Shown here piece after piece: positions 16,338 through 24,618 of a DNA stretch of 64,000 nt (the first letter of the stretch is position 1; every line of letters starts with the position of its first letter). The DNA comes from JAGNKE01 sp964583335 (GTDB taxonomy: Bacteria; Pseudomonadota; Alphaproteobacteria; Micavibrionales; Micavibrionaceae): assembly GCA_964583335.1 (NCBI GenBank), contig CAZOVG010000002.1:186001-250000 (forward strand), read 5' to 3'. Under the pieces are notes generated by a model. It was not told the DNA's origin and searched no databases. It saw only the letters and a program-made list of their open reading frames with translations. Position numbers and translations under genes: made by a program.

Positions 16338-18794
16338 ATGAAAGACCGGGCTTTGTCCTTCTATACTGGCGTTTTCATGATTTCAGGGATGGTTATGGCC
16401 TTGCAGGTCATGCAGTCTCGAATTTTTTCTGTTACTTCCTGGTATCACCTCTCGTTTCTTGTTATCAGCGTGGCCATGTTCGGTCTGACGCTCGGTGCGC
16501 TCAAGATTTACCGGAGCAATGAAGAGGATTTCCGCAAAAATTATAACGTGATCGCCCGTAATCATATGGTTGCGTTCGCCTTTTTTATCCTAATTGGACT
16601 CTTCGCCCAGCTCTATATTCCTCTGGTTTCTCAGGATATTTTCAAGACGTTTGTTTATTTGCCTATCGTTGCGGCGGCCACCAGCGCGGCTTATTATCAT
16701 GCGGGCGTTGTCATCACTACCGTCCTGACCCGCTCGCCCTACCCGATCGGTCGTGTTTACGGGGTTGATCTGCTGGGCGCGGGGCTTGGCTGTCTTGCTG
16801 TCCTTCTGGTGATGGAAACGATCGACTCTCCGACTGGTATTCTTTTGTTGTCGGCTATGGCCTTTATCGCCGCCCTGTGTTTTCCGGTTCCTGCGGATCA
16901 TCCCGGTCGCAAGCGCCTTCTGGGCGGTAAGACGTTTGACGTTAAGAAACTCGCCGTTACCTTTTCGGTCATACTCGTTTGTGTCTCCGCGGCTAATCTG
17001 AGCGTGAAGAGGCCTTTTATCTATCCTTTAAACCTCAAAACTCTTACCGTTACGCAGGACGATGTTGATTTCGATGGCTGGAATTCCATTTCACGGGTTC
17101 TTGTTACCAAAGAGCATGAAGATATCCCGCCCTTCCTCTGGGGTCCCTCGCCCGTTCTGCCGAAAGATTACAAAGTTACGCGCAAGCAGCTTGTGATTGA
17201 CGGGGATGCGGGTACGCCGATCACCAAGTTTGATGGTGATTTTTCGAAGCACAGCTATCTGGAATATGACGTCACCAACATCGCCTACACTGCGCCTGGC
17301 ATTGAAAAGGCTGCGATTATCGGCGTTGGCGGCGGACGCGATTTGATGTCTGCGCGGTATTTCGGGGTCGATCAAATCTGGGCGATGGATGTTAATCCGA
17401 TTCAGATCAAGCTGATAACGACCGAACCGGGGTTCGCCGACTATATCAATCTCAAAGACCTTCCGGGTGTTTCGGTTTTCAATCAGGAAGCACGCAGCTG
17501 GTTCCGCCAGAACCGCGAAAAGCTGGATCTGATTCAGATGAGCCTGATTGATACTTGGGCGGCCACAGGCGCGGGGGCGTTTGCGCTTTCGGAAAACGGT
17601 CTATACACAGTTGAGGCTTGGAGCATTTTTGTTAACAGCCTTAGTGAAACAGGGCTGTTTACAGTTAGCCGCTGGGCCGAGGACACGGAACATGAATTTA
17701 CCCGCACGCTTTCGGTGGCCATGGGCAGTTTGTTTAATCTGGGTGTCACAGATCCTTCCAAGCACATAGCGATTTTCCATTCCGGACGGATTTCCACCAT
17801 CATCGTCTCGCGCTCTCCGTTGACAACGGAGCAAATCGAGGCGATGCGCAAGACCGCTCAGGATAAGCAATTCGAAATCGTTATGTTGCCCGGTTACGCG
17901 GTTCCGGGTGATGTTCTGGGCGAAATCGCAAAAACGCGCAGCTTTGAGGAAATCAAACAGATCTCTGACCGCTTGCCCATGGATGTCACACCCTCCACCG
18001 ACATGCGGCCATTCTTCTTTAATCAGGCCCGTATGTCGCGCCCCTTAGAAGTGATGAGCATGGCCCTGAACGTGGAAAGCCAGTACAACATGCTGTATGC
18101 CGGACAGGCCAAGGCCTTGTTCAACCTCTTGATCATTATCGCATTCTCGCTTCTGATGGTGATTTTTGTGATTATCGGCCCCCTGCTTAAGACCGTTCAG
18201 GACAAGGGCAGTCTCTTTATTAAAGCCGGCAGTCTTTATTTTGTGCTGATCGGGCTTGGTTTCATGTTGATCGAAATTTCTTTCCTTCAAGCTCTAGGCG
18301 TATTTCTGGGGCATCCGATCTATGGCCTTAGCATCGTTCTCTTCAGCCTGATCCTCTCGGCCGGTGTTGGAAGCCTGATTTCTGAGTATGTGCCGCTTAA
18401 CAAACTCAGCCGTCAGGTCGCGTGGGCCTTCCTGACGTGTGCCTATGCGGTGTTCATTTCGCTCTCCATGCCCGGCATCTTCGACACTTATGCGGAGTCC
18501 GAACTTCTGACGCGTATTCTTGTCAGTATCGCCATGATCTTCCCCGCCGGGACTCTTATGGGGTTCGGCTTTCCTACCGGCCTGACGCTGACCGAAAAGT
18601 TCGATACGCGCGCTACGGCTTGGTTCTGGGGGATTAACGGCGCCGCCGGTATTCTCGGCAGCACAGTCGGGATCGCGCTGAACATGGGTATCGGCATTGA
18701 CCGCACGATGATTATCGGCGGCGCGTGCTATGCCCTGCTTACGATTTGCTTCCTCGGTCTTCATGCGGCGGCCAAGAGAAAGGCTTTGGCCTAG
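16338..18794 (+). CDS. Polytopic membrane protein with spermidine-synthase-like Rossmann domain
   Basis: 818 residues. Residues 1-195 hold about six membrane helices; residues about 230-560 are soluble; residues about 590-810 hold a second set of six or so helices. In the soluble part AIIGVGGGRDLMSARYFGVD followed by AMDVNP resembles the glycine-rich motif I and acidic motif II of the spermidine synthase / SAM-dependent methyltransferase fold. Fusions of MFS-like helices to such domains are common and poorly characterised; a polyamine role cannot be claimed. The soluble domain is predicted on one side of the membrane between two helix bundles. It may form a unit with the preceding small membrane protein. 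Confidence 0.7.
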   Translation: MKDRALSFYTGVFMISGMVMALQVMQSRIFSVTSWYHLSFLVISVAMFGLTLGALKIYRSNEEDFRKNYNVIARNHMVAFAFFILIGLFAQLYIPLVSQDIFKTFVYLPIVAAATSAAYYHAGVVITTVLTRSPYPIGRVYGVDLLGAGLGCLAVLLVMETIDSPTGILLLSAMAFIAALCFPVPADHPGRKRLLGGKTFDVKKLAVTFSVILVCVSAANLSVKRPFIYPLNLKTLTVTQDDVDFDGWNSISRVLVTKEHEDIPPFLWGPSPVLPKDYKVTRKQLVIDGDAGTPITKFDGDFSKHSYLEYDVTNIAYTAPGIEKAAIIGVGGGRDLMSARYFGVDQIWAMDVNPIQIKLITTEPGFADYINLKDLPGVSVFNQEARSWFRQNREKLDLIQMSLIDTWAATGAGAFALSENGLYTVEAWSIFVNSLSETGLFTVSRWAEDTEHEFTRTLSVAMGSLFNLGVTDPSKHIAIFHSGRISTIIVSRSPLTTEQIEAMRKTAQDKQFEIVMLPGYAVPGDVLGEIAKTRSFEEIKQISDRLPMDVTPSTDMRPFFFNQARMSRPLEVMSMALNVESQYNMLYAGQAKALFNLLIIIAFSLLMVIFVIIGPLLKTVQDKGSLFIKAGSLYFVLIGLGFMLIEISFLQALGVFLGHPIYGLSIVLFSLILSAGVGSLISEYVPLNKLSRQVAWAFLTCAYAVFISLSMPGIFDTYAESELLTRILVSIAMIFPAGTLMGFGFPTGLTLTEKFDTRATAWFWGINGAAGILGSTVGIALNMGIGIDRTMIIGGACYALLTICFLGLHAAAKRKALA

Positions 18795-18812
18795 GCTGGC
18801 CAGGCTTTTTGA

Positions 18813-19532
18813 TTAAGCCCGCGCCAGAAAGGCGATGTATCTCTGGGCAGCAGCGAGATCTATTTCCATCTGTCTGCGCACCGTTTCGAGCATGGGATCG
18901 CGGCCATGGACATCCGCGTTATAGAGTCTTTCCTTATAGTCCTCTTCTACAAAGCGGGCAGAGACAATATCGTTCGCTCCGAAAGCCCCTTCTGTGAATG
19001 ACAACGCCATGACGATCGATCCTGCGATCGCGGTCACCCATTGAAGGATTGTAAAGGTATCGTCGTCCAGCGCTTCAACCCGGTTTCGGACAGAATTTTT
19101 TACAGATTCAGGCTGTGCTACGGCCCTTAGCGCGGTTGTTACACTGAGCGGGTGGCCGAACGCTCCGGCGAACCATTCCGTGAAGCGGCTCCATTCCTTT
19201 TTCTGGAGATCGCGCAATTCTTCAGGATCAGGCGCAGGATAACAAATCAGATCGGTGTCCAGATATTTCAGAATGGCCTCGGTCATCGCCTTCCTGCCCG
19301 CGGCCACGCGATCAATGCGCGTATTCAGGATCTGCGTAAAGGGCATCGTGTCGGGTAAAATTTCATCGGTTTGCGCCGACCATTCGCGTACGATTTCGTC
19401 TGCGATAGAGCGGTTAGGAGCGCAGAGGACATTTCCCATCCGGGTTCGCACCGGACGACCGTCGAGAAATATGCCAAAACCGTCCTGAAGAGGGTCTGTG
19501 TGAACCAGATTGTAGAAACGCTTGCGAGTCAT
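18813..19532 (-). CDS. ATP12 family chaperone for F1-ATPase assembly
   Basis: 239 residues, soluble. Matches the alphaproteobacterial/mitochondrial ATP12 pattern: KRFY near the N-terminus, FLDGRPVRTRMGN, EWSAQTDEILPDTMPFTQ, TDLICYPAPDPEEL, the Trp-rich linker and QWVTAIAGSIVMALSFTEG. In mitochondria ATP12 binds the F1 alpha subunit until alpha/beta assembly. The gene converges on the rightward membrane-protein gene with an 18-nt gap containing a run of T. The upstream neighbour on this strand is the AsmA-like gene (30-nt gap), so they may be co-transcribed. Confidence 0.88.
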   Translation of the reverse strand: MTRKRFYNLVHTDPLQDGFGIFLDGRPVRTRMGNVLCAPNRSIADEIVREWSAQTDEILPDTMPFTQILNTRIDRVAAGRKAMTEAILKYLDTDLICYPAPDPEELRDLQKKEWSRFTEWFAGAFGHPLSVTTALRAVAQPESVKNSVRNRVEALDDDTFTILQWVTAIAGSIVMALSFTEGAFGANDIVSARFVEEDYKERLYNADVHGRDPMLETVRRQMEIDLAAAQRYIAFLARA

Positions 19533-19562
19533 ACCATACGCTCAGGAAAATGTTCGATCGCG

Positions 19563-20789
19563 CTAATCTATCCCTGCACGCAGGATTGCCACATCGCGGC
19601 AGGGGCCCTTGTAAGGTTCGATTTTACCCTTTACGGGCGTGACGATCAGCTCTCCAGCCTTGTTCACGGCATCGAACTCCATCGCCTCAGCGATTTCCTT
19701 GCCCTCTTTGGAAATCTGCTTATCGACGACAAATTTCACGTTGAAGTCATAGCGACAGATAAAGGCGCGCTCTTTTTCCTCGGTCTTTGTTTCGCTGTCC
19801 TTTTTTTCTTTTGTATCTTTATTGTCGGCGTCCTTTTGGTCGTCCGCCGCCTTTTTCTGTGGCACGGCGATGTCGAAGGCCAGCATTTCATGCAGGCTGT
19901 TCACGAGCGCTATCGGGCCCTTAGTGCCGATTACATGAGCGGGATCCAACTGGAGGCTGGTGATTTTTCCGGTTATTTTCACGATATCGCCCCCATAAGC
20001 AACGAGCAGGTCAGGGCTGAATATGCTTGCCGTTTCACCGCTGGTCAGCCTTCCGCCAAGCTTGACCTGTTGGCCCTCAAGAAGGGAGACGGACAGTTCG
20101 CCCTTGAGGGCTTCCTCCGGCAGACCCAGCGAGAGGTTTTCAATTTTTATATAATCGCTGATCTGTTCACTGAGTGTGGCTTTTATACGCAAATCGCCGA
20201 CTTCGAGGGCGATCGTGCGGTTCCTGCCTATGTGGTATGTATATCCGCCGACCGCGCCGCTCACTTCCAGGTCCATGGACATTGTCCAGGGGTCCTCCTC
20301 CAGCATACCATTTGCGCGCACTATGGCCTTTTGTGTGCCTTTATCATGGTCGATAAACATCTTTTCGATCTTAAAGGCATTGCGGCCCAGAACGCCCTTA
20401 CGGATATCAACATTTTCGAGATAGATCGACTTTATGCCCATGCGGCCCGATACAAATCCCCAGAAGGTGACGAACAGCCGGACTTTTTCCGCAGAGACCG
20501 TTAGATCCTGACTGGCCATGGTTTCCTTGATTTCCAGCTTTTCGAAGTCGGCTCCGACGGTTGGGAAGAAGCTGACCCGATTGAGTTTCATCACTCTTGT
20601 AGGCCGACCGGCCAGACTATCGCTGATGAGTTTTTCCAGCGATTGCTGCAGCATCTCCGAGTTGCCGCCCATATTGAAAAGGATCGTAACCATCACGGCA
20701 AAGAAGGCGGCGATGAAGAAGATCATCTTCAGGAATCCCATCAGGAATCTGCGTTCCTTTGCGGGCAATTTCGGATCGATTTCGGTCAT
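19563..20789 (-). CDS. AsmA-like membrane-anchored protein
   Basis: One N-terminal membrane helix at about residues 18-40 (MIFFIAAFFAVMVTIL), then a long periplasmic region with beta-strand-rich AsmA-type pattern: SFFPTVGADFEKLEIKE and IKSIYLENVDIRKG early, and repeated strand motifs to about residue 310. A strongly charged Lys/Asp/Glu segment (about 310-345) separates a last domain with two cysteines (FICRYDF and KGPCRDVA). AsmA-domain proteins are linked to outer-membrane assembly and lipid transport; this family member is not individually recognised. It lies between ATP12 and the rluC-like gene on the same strand. Confidence 0.6.
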   Translation of the reverse strand: MTEIDPKLPAKERRFLMGFLKMIFFIAAFFAVMVTILFNMGGNSEMLQQSLEKLISDSLAGRPTRVMKLNRVSFFPTVGADFEKLEIKETMASQDLTVSAEKVRLFVTFWGFVSGRMGIKSIYLENVDIRKGVLGRNAFKIEKMFIDHDKGTQKAIVRANGMLEEDPWTMSMDLEVSGAVGGYTYHIGRNRTIALEVGDLRIKATLSEQISDYIKIENLSLGLPEEALKGELSVSLLEGQQVKLGGRLTSGETASIFSPDLLVAYGGDIVKITGKITSLQLDPAHVIGTKGPIALVNSLHEMLAFDIAVPQKKAADDQKDADNKDTKEKKDSETKTEEKERAFICRYDFNVKFVVDKQISKEGKEIAEAMEFDAVNKAGELIVTPVKGKIEPYKGPCRDVAILRAGID

Positions 20790-20855
20790 AATCCTGTTTT
20801 CGTCAGTTCTTTGCGGTTGTTAAGGCCTGCTCTTAATTAGGCACATCTCGAAGCA

Positions 20856-21887
20856 TCAGTCCATATGTTCGAAGGGGTTCTCTGTGTTGTTGGGATTGAA
20901 GCCCAGCGTTTTCCAGCTTTTGACGAGATCTGGCGTCAGCGGGGCCGTGATGTCCAGCATCCCCTTACGGATCGGGTGGGGCAGGATAATCCGGCGGGCG
21001 TGAAGGTGCATCCGTTTGGCCAGATTCAGGCGGCCCAGATCGGCCTCGGGCGGGATGTGCTCATAGTCCTTCTCATTTTCCGGTCGTCTGAGCTTATACT
21101 TCCCGTCGCCGATGATCGGGCTGCCCATCAGCTGGGCGTGGACGCGAATCTGATGCGTGCGGCCCGTGCGCGGCCAGAAGGCCACGAAGGCGGCCTGCTT
21201 TCCGGCGCTTTCCAGAACATAGAATTCGGTGACCGCCGACTTGCCCTTTTCGTCATCAACCAGCATTTTTTCTTTACTCCCCGCCAGCCCCTTCACGATC
21301 GCGGCTCGAACGGTTCCCTGAAGTAATTCAGGCGTTGGGGAGAGCAGCGTCCAGTAGATCTTGCGGACGTTGCGGCCCTTGAAGGATTCGCCGAGCTTGC
21401 GGGCGGCCTCGGCGGAGCGGGCCAGAAGGAGTACGCCACTTGTATCCTTATCCAAACGGTGGACGAGGCGCGGAACGACTCCTGCCCTGTTTTTCAGACC
21501 TTCGAGCATGCCGTCGATGTGGCGGCGGGTCTTGGTTCCCCCTTGCACGGCGAGGTCGGCAGGTTTGTTGAGCGCGATCACGTCGCCGTCATCGAAGATG
21601 ACGAGGGAGCGAATAAAGTCGATATCGGCGGGGGAGAGCTTAAGCTTTTTCTCCTGCTGGTTTTTGGCGGCGATTTCCTTGGCGTCGGGCATGGGGATGC
21701 GGATATACTGCCCCGCCGCGAGACGCATATCGGGCTTGGCGCGCTTGCTGTCCACGCGGATCTGGCCCTTGCGCATGAGTTTCTGCGCGAGGCCGTAAGC
21801 GAGTTCGGGCACGTTGGCCTTGATCCAGCGGTCGAGGCGCTGGCCGTCTTGATCCTCGGTGACCTTGAAGTGGCGGATGTCTCTCAT
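20856..21887 (-). CDS. RluC/RluD-type large-subunit rRNA pseudouridine synthase
   Basis: Isomerises uridines in 23S rRNA. The N-terminal S4 RNA-binding domain spans about residues 13-75 (RLDRWIKANV ... LMRKGQIRVDSKRAKPD). The catalytic domain holds RLVHRLDKDTSGVLLLARS with the essential Asp (near residue 146) and later TGRTHQIRVHAQLMG. Length of 343 residues is a little above RluC. Target positions (955/2504/2580 as RluC, or 1911/1915/1917 as RluD) cannot be told apart. crcB begins 10 nt upstream in the same direction, so the two are probably co-transcribed. Confidence 0.92.
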   Translation of the reverse strand: MRDIRHFKVTEDQDGQRLDRWIKANVPELAYGLAQKLMRKGQIRVDSKRAKPDMRLAAGQYIRIPMPDAKEIAAKNQQEKKLKLSPADIDFIRSLVIFDDGDVIALNKPADLAVQGGTKTRRHIDGMLEGLKNRAGVVPRLVHRLDKDTSGVLLLARSAEAARKLGESFKGRNVRKIYWTLLSPTPELLQGTVRAAIVKGLAGSKEKMLVDDEKGKSAVTEFYVLESAGKQAAFVAFWPRTGRTHQIRVHAQLMGSPIIGDGKYKLRRPENEKDYEHIPPEADLGRLNLAKRMHLHARRIILPHPIRKGMLDITAPLTPDLVKSWKTLGFNPNNTENPFEHMD

Positions 21888-21896
21888 GGTTTTCCT

Positions 21897-22280
21897 TTAT
21901 GCGGTCAGGGCGCGCATGACCGCGAGGCCAGCGAACAGGGCGAGGATGGACAGGATGACGCTGGCGAGCATATAGCCCATGGCGATCAGGGTTTCGTCGC
22001 GCTGCCAGAGCGTCGCGAAATCGAGGGAGAAGGTCGAGAAGGTCGTAAAGGCCCCCAGAAAGCCCGTGGTAAAAAAGGCTCTGGCCTCCTGCGAGACGGA
22101 GTCAATGTGCGCGAATTTGACGATTAGCAGACCCATGATGAAGGAGCCGAGGATGTTTACGATCAGCGTACCCCATGGGAAATTCACGCCCCAAAGCTGC
22201 GCCGAGGTCACGTTTACGCCGTGCCGGGCCAACGCGCCGATGGCGCCGCCCGAGGCTATGGCCGCTATTGTACTGAACAT
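21897..22280 (-). CDS. crcB: Fluoride channel CrcB/FluC
   Basis: A 127-residue protein with four membrane helices. Family motifs: GGAIGALARHG near the N-terminus, GTLIVNILGSFIMG (helix 2, with the Asn), and FFTTGFLGAFTTFSTFSLD (helix 3, with the Phe-box and central Na+ site residues). Dimers export fluoride. The usual upstream fluoride riboswitch was looked for in the 46-nt gap to the divergent transporter gene (22281-22326) and is not evident; the space is too small. It leads the crcB-rluC-like pair. Confidence 0.93.
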   Translation of the reverse strand: MFSTIAAIASGGAIGALARHGVNVTSAQLWGVNFPWGTLIVNILGSFIMGLLIVKFAHIDSVSQEARAFFTTGFLGAFTTFSTFSLDFATLWQRDETLIAMGYMLASVILSILALFAGLAVMRALTA

Positions 22281-22326
22281 TCAAACCTCATAGACTGCCT
22301 GCGTTTTATAGACGATCGGCGGCTTC

Positions 22327-23193
22327 ATGTTAAGCGGTTTAAACCCCACGCAAAAGGGAATTTTTCTTGCCGTAGGCGGGTTTAGCGCCTTTGCGGTGTC
22401 GGACGCCTGCGCCAAGTGGCTGTCGCCCGCCTATCCGGTCTTTACGATCGTCGGGTTTATCGCCCTGTTTTCCGTAATAACCGGGCTGATCGCCTCCCCC
22501 CTTCTGGGCGGGTTGGGGCCGACCCTGCGGACCCAGAAGCTGTGGGTTCATACCGGGCGGGGGGCGAGCAATATCCTGCTGTGCTATTTCGCGGTGCTGT
22601 CGTTCGCGCATATTCCGCTGGCGGATGTCTATACGATTTTATTCCTTGCGCCGTTTCTGGTCACGCTGCTGGCCGCGCCGATCTACGGGGAGACGGTGGA
22701 CCGGGGCAACTGGGGGATCATCGCGCTGGGGTTTTCGGGGATCCTGATCGCCTATCCGCCGGGATTGGCCGAGGTCAGCCCCTGGATCTTCGCGCCGTTC
22801 GCGGCGACGATTTTCATCGCCTCGCTGGGGCTGCTGGCCCGCAAGCTGGGGCCGGACGAGACGGTGCTTTCGCTTTCGTTCTATCCGAGCCTGTTTTCGG
22901 TTCTGGCGTTCGTTCCGGTTTCTGTCTGGGGCGGGCATTGGCCCGCGATGGCGGATATTCCGGTGTTCATTCTGGGCGGCGTGATGATTACCGTGGGGCT
23001 GAGCGGTATCGCGGGGGCGTTCCGCATCGCGCCCTATGCGCTGGTTTCGCCGTTTAACTATCTGCAGATGATCTGGGCGCTCTTGCTGGGAGCCTTGATT
23101 TTCGACGAGATGCCGACGGTGAATATGCTGCTCGGTGCGGCGGTTATTATCGGGAGCGGGCTGGTGCTGGTGCGCAAAGTACGGAACGCCTAG
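22327..23193 (+). CDS. EamA/DMT family transporter
   Basis: 288 residues with ten hydrophobic segments arranged as two EamA repeats (about 10-145 and 150-285). The repeat ends show the typical PLADVYTILFLAPFLVTLLAAPIYGE and later NYLQMIWALLLGALIFDEMP patterns (each given as a position guide). Drug/metabolite transporters export small metabolites or toxic compounds; the substrate is unknown. It is transcribed divergently from crcB and its stop overlaps the end of the small basic gene at 23190-23339 by 4 bp. Confidence 0.88.
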   Translation: MLSGLNPTQKGIFLAVGGFSAFAVSDACAKWLSPAYPVFTIVGFIALFSVITGLIASPLLGGLGPTLRTQKLWVHTGRGASNILLCYFAVLSFAHIPLADVYTILFLAPFLVTLLAAPIYGETVDRGNWGIIALGFSGILIAYPPGLAEVSPWIFAPFAATIFIASLGLLARKLGPDETVLSLSFYPSLFSVLAFVPVSVWGGHWPAMADIPVFILGGVMITVGLSGIAGAFRIAPYALVSPFNYLQMIWALLLGALIFDEMPTVNMLLGAAVIIGSGLVLVRKVRNA

Positions 23194-23339
23194 CCTTCCT
23201 CTTCGGGCTCCTCGGCTTTTTTCTTGCGGCGATAGCGGGTTTTAAGTTCCACCACGCGCTGTTTGTATTTGGGGGTGTAGAGGTCCTTGGCCACGGCGCT
23301 GCGTTTTCTGCGGGTTTTGGTTTTCTTTTCGCGCGTCAT
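23190..23339 (-). CDS. Very basic small protein (49 aa), conserved-looking
   Basis: Too short for usual gene finders. Starts ATG at 23339, overlapping the rarA stop (ATGA), and reads MTREKKTKTRRKRSAVAKDL then YTPKYKQRVVELKTRYRRKK with an acidic tail. The VAKDLYTPKYKQRVV core resembles a small Lys/Arg-rich family found in many Proteobacteria (VAKDLRTPKYRxRVV), function unknown; nucleic acid or ribosome binding is plausible from the charge. It is translationally coupled to rarA, so the insertion in rarA should lower its expression. Confidence 0.7.
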   Translation of the reverse strand: MTREKKTKTRRKRSAVAKDLYTPKYKQRVVELKTRYRRKKKAEEPEEEG

Positions 23340-24481
23340 ACCTTGCCGCTCCGTTCATTGCGGAGCTTGCTCCAATAGTCCAGACGCTTTTTGATTTCGC
23401 GCTCGAAGCCGCGCTCGACGGGATGGTAAAATTCCGGGCGGGGCATGCCGTCGGGGAAATAATTCTGGCCGCTGAAGGATTCCGGCGCGTCGTGGTCGTA
23501 TTCGTAGCCCGCGCCGTAGCCCTCGTTTTTCATCAGTTTCGTGGGCGCGTTCAGGATGTGCTTGGGCGGCATCAGGGAGCCGGTTTCCTTCGCGGATTTG
23601 ACTGCGGCCTTATAGGCGGTGTAGGCGGCGTTCGATTTGGGGGCGGTCGCTAGAAACACCAGCGCCTGCGCGAGCGCCAGTTCGCCCTCGGGACTGCCCA
23701 GACGCTCGTACGCCTCCCACGCGGCGAGGGTCGTGGGCAGGGCTTGCGGTTCCGCCAGACCGATATCCTCCACGGCCATGCGGACCATGCGGCGGGCGAT
23801 ATAGCGCGGGTCTTCGCCCCCCGCCAGCATCCGCGCGAACCAGTAGAGGGCGGCGTCGGCGTCCGAGCCGCGGACTGTTTTATGCAGGGCGGAGATCAGA
23901 TTGTAGTGCGCGTCATCGCCCTTGTCGTAGAGCGGCGCGCGGCGCTGGACGAGTTCCAGAAGGGCGGCGGAGTCGAGCGGCTTTTGGGCGCCTTTGGTCT
24001 GCGCGAGAATTTGCTCCGCCATCGAGAGGATGTAGCGCCCATCGCCGTCGGCCAGAGTCTTTAACAGATCGCGGGCCTCGGCGGTCAGGGGCAGTTTTTG
24101 GCCGGCCTCGGTTTCGGCGCGTTCGGTCAGGGATTCCAGAGCGGCGTCATCCAGACGTTTTAAGACAAAGACCTGCGCGCGGGAGAGAAGCGCGGCGTTA
24201 AGTTCGAAGGACGGGTTTTCGGTGGTCGCGCCGATCAGGGTGATCGTGCCGTCCTCCATCACCGGGAGGAAGGCGTCCTGCTGGGATTTATTAAAGCGGT
24301 GGATCTCGTCCACGAACAGCAGAGTCCCCTGCCCGTTCTGATGACGGATGCGGGCGGAATCGAAGACGCGGCGCAGGTCGGCCACGCCGCTGAAGATCGC
24401 CGAGATCTGCTCGAAATGCAAACCACTGTGGTTGGCCAAAATCCGGGCGAGCGTAGTCTTGCCGCAGCCGGGCGGCCCCCA
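23336..24481 (-). pseudogene. rarA: RarA (MgsA) AAA+ ATPase, C-terminal part of a gene split by the mobile element
   Basis: Reads W-GPPGCGKTTLARILANHSG from the left junction, so it keeps Walker A but has lost the first 60 codons. Further motifs: LLFVDEIHRFNKSQQDAFLP (Walker B), IGATTENPSFELNAALLSRA (sensor 1 and arginine finger), then the MgsA C-terminal tetramerisation region to the stop. RarA acts at stalled replication forks with SSB and RecA. Upstream of the junction are only element sequences; a TTG within the fragment (24439) has no ribosome site. With the 5' piece at 35774-35956 the joined gene would encode 441 residues, the usual length. Function is probably lost while the element is integrated. 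Confidence 0.93.
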
Positions 24482-24485
24482 GAGG
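24478..24485. repeat. attL core, direct repeat copy 1 (CCCAGAGG)
   Basis: The repeat lies exactly where rarA stops matching: its left side encodes Walker A of RarA, its right side is element DNA. Joining the left flank with the sequence right of the copy at 35773-35780 restores the codons ASMILW-GPPGCGK without gain or loss of a base. The 8-bp length fits a tyrosine-recombinase crossover region. Confidence 0.88.
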
Positions 24486-24531
24486 GTCTATTGGCAATTC
24501 TAACTAATTGAAAATAAACCTATAAAATGGC

Positions 24532-24570
24532 TAAAAATATCCTGTGCAGAACTTGTGCAGGATATTTTTA
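24532..24570. terminator. Perfect 13-bp dyad at the left end, likely bidirectional terminator; loop holds TGTGCAG repeats
   Basis: TAAAAATATCCTG / CAGGATATTTTTA with a 13-nt loop. Each direction ends the stem in a T-run, so it could stop relaxase transcription entering rarA and host transcription entering the element. The stem-loop junction also contains TGTGCAGA (24543-24550) and TGTGCAGG (24554-24561), the same heptamer seen near the right end at 35650-35718, so it may double as an integrase arm-binding region. No gene lies in 24486-24618. Confidence 0.7.
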
Positions 24571-24618
24571 CATGGGGGGCATAAGAACAGCCCCTATAGC
24601 ATGGAATAAAACAGACTA

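Noticed and set aside
22281..22326. Fluoride riboswitch before crcB
   Set aside because: Only 46 nt lie between crcB and the divergent gene and no crcB-motif structure is visible.
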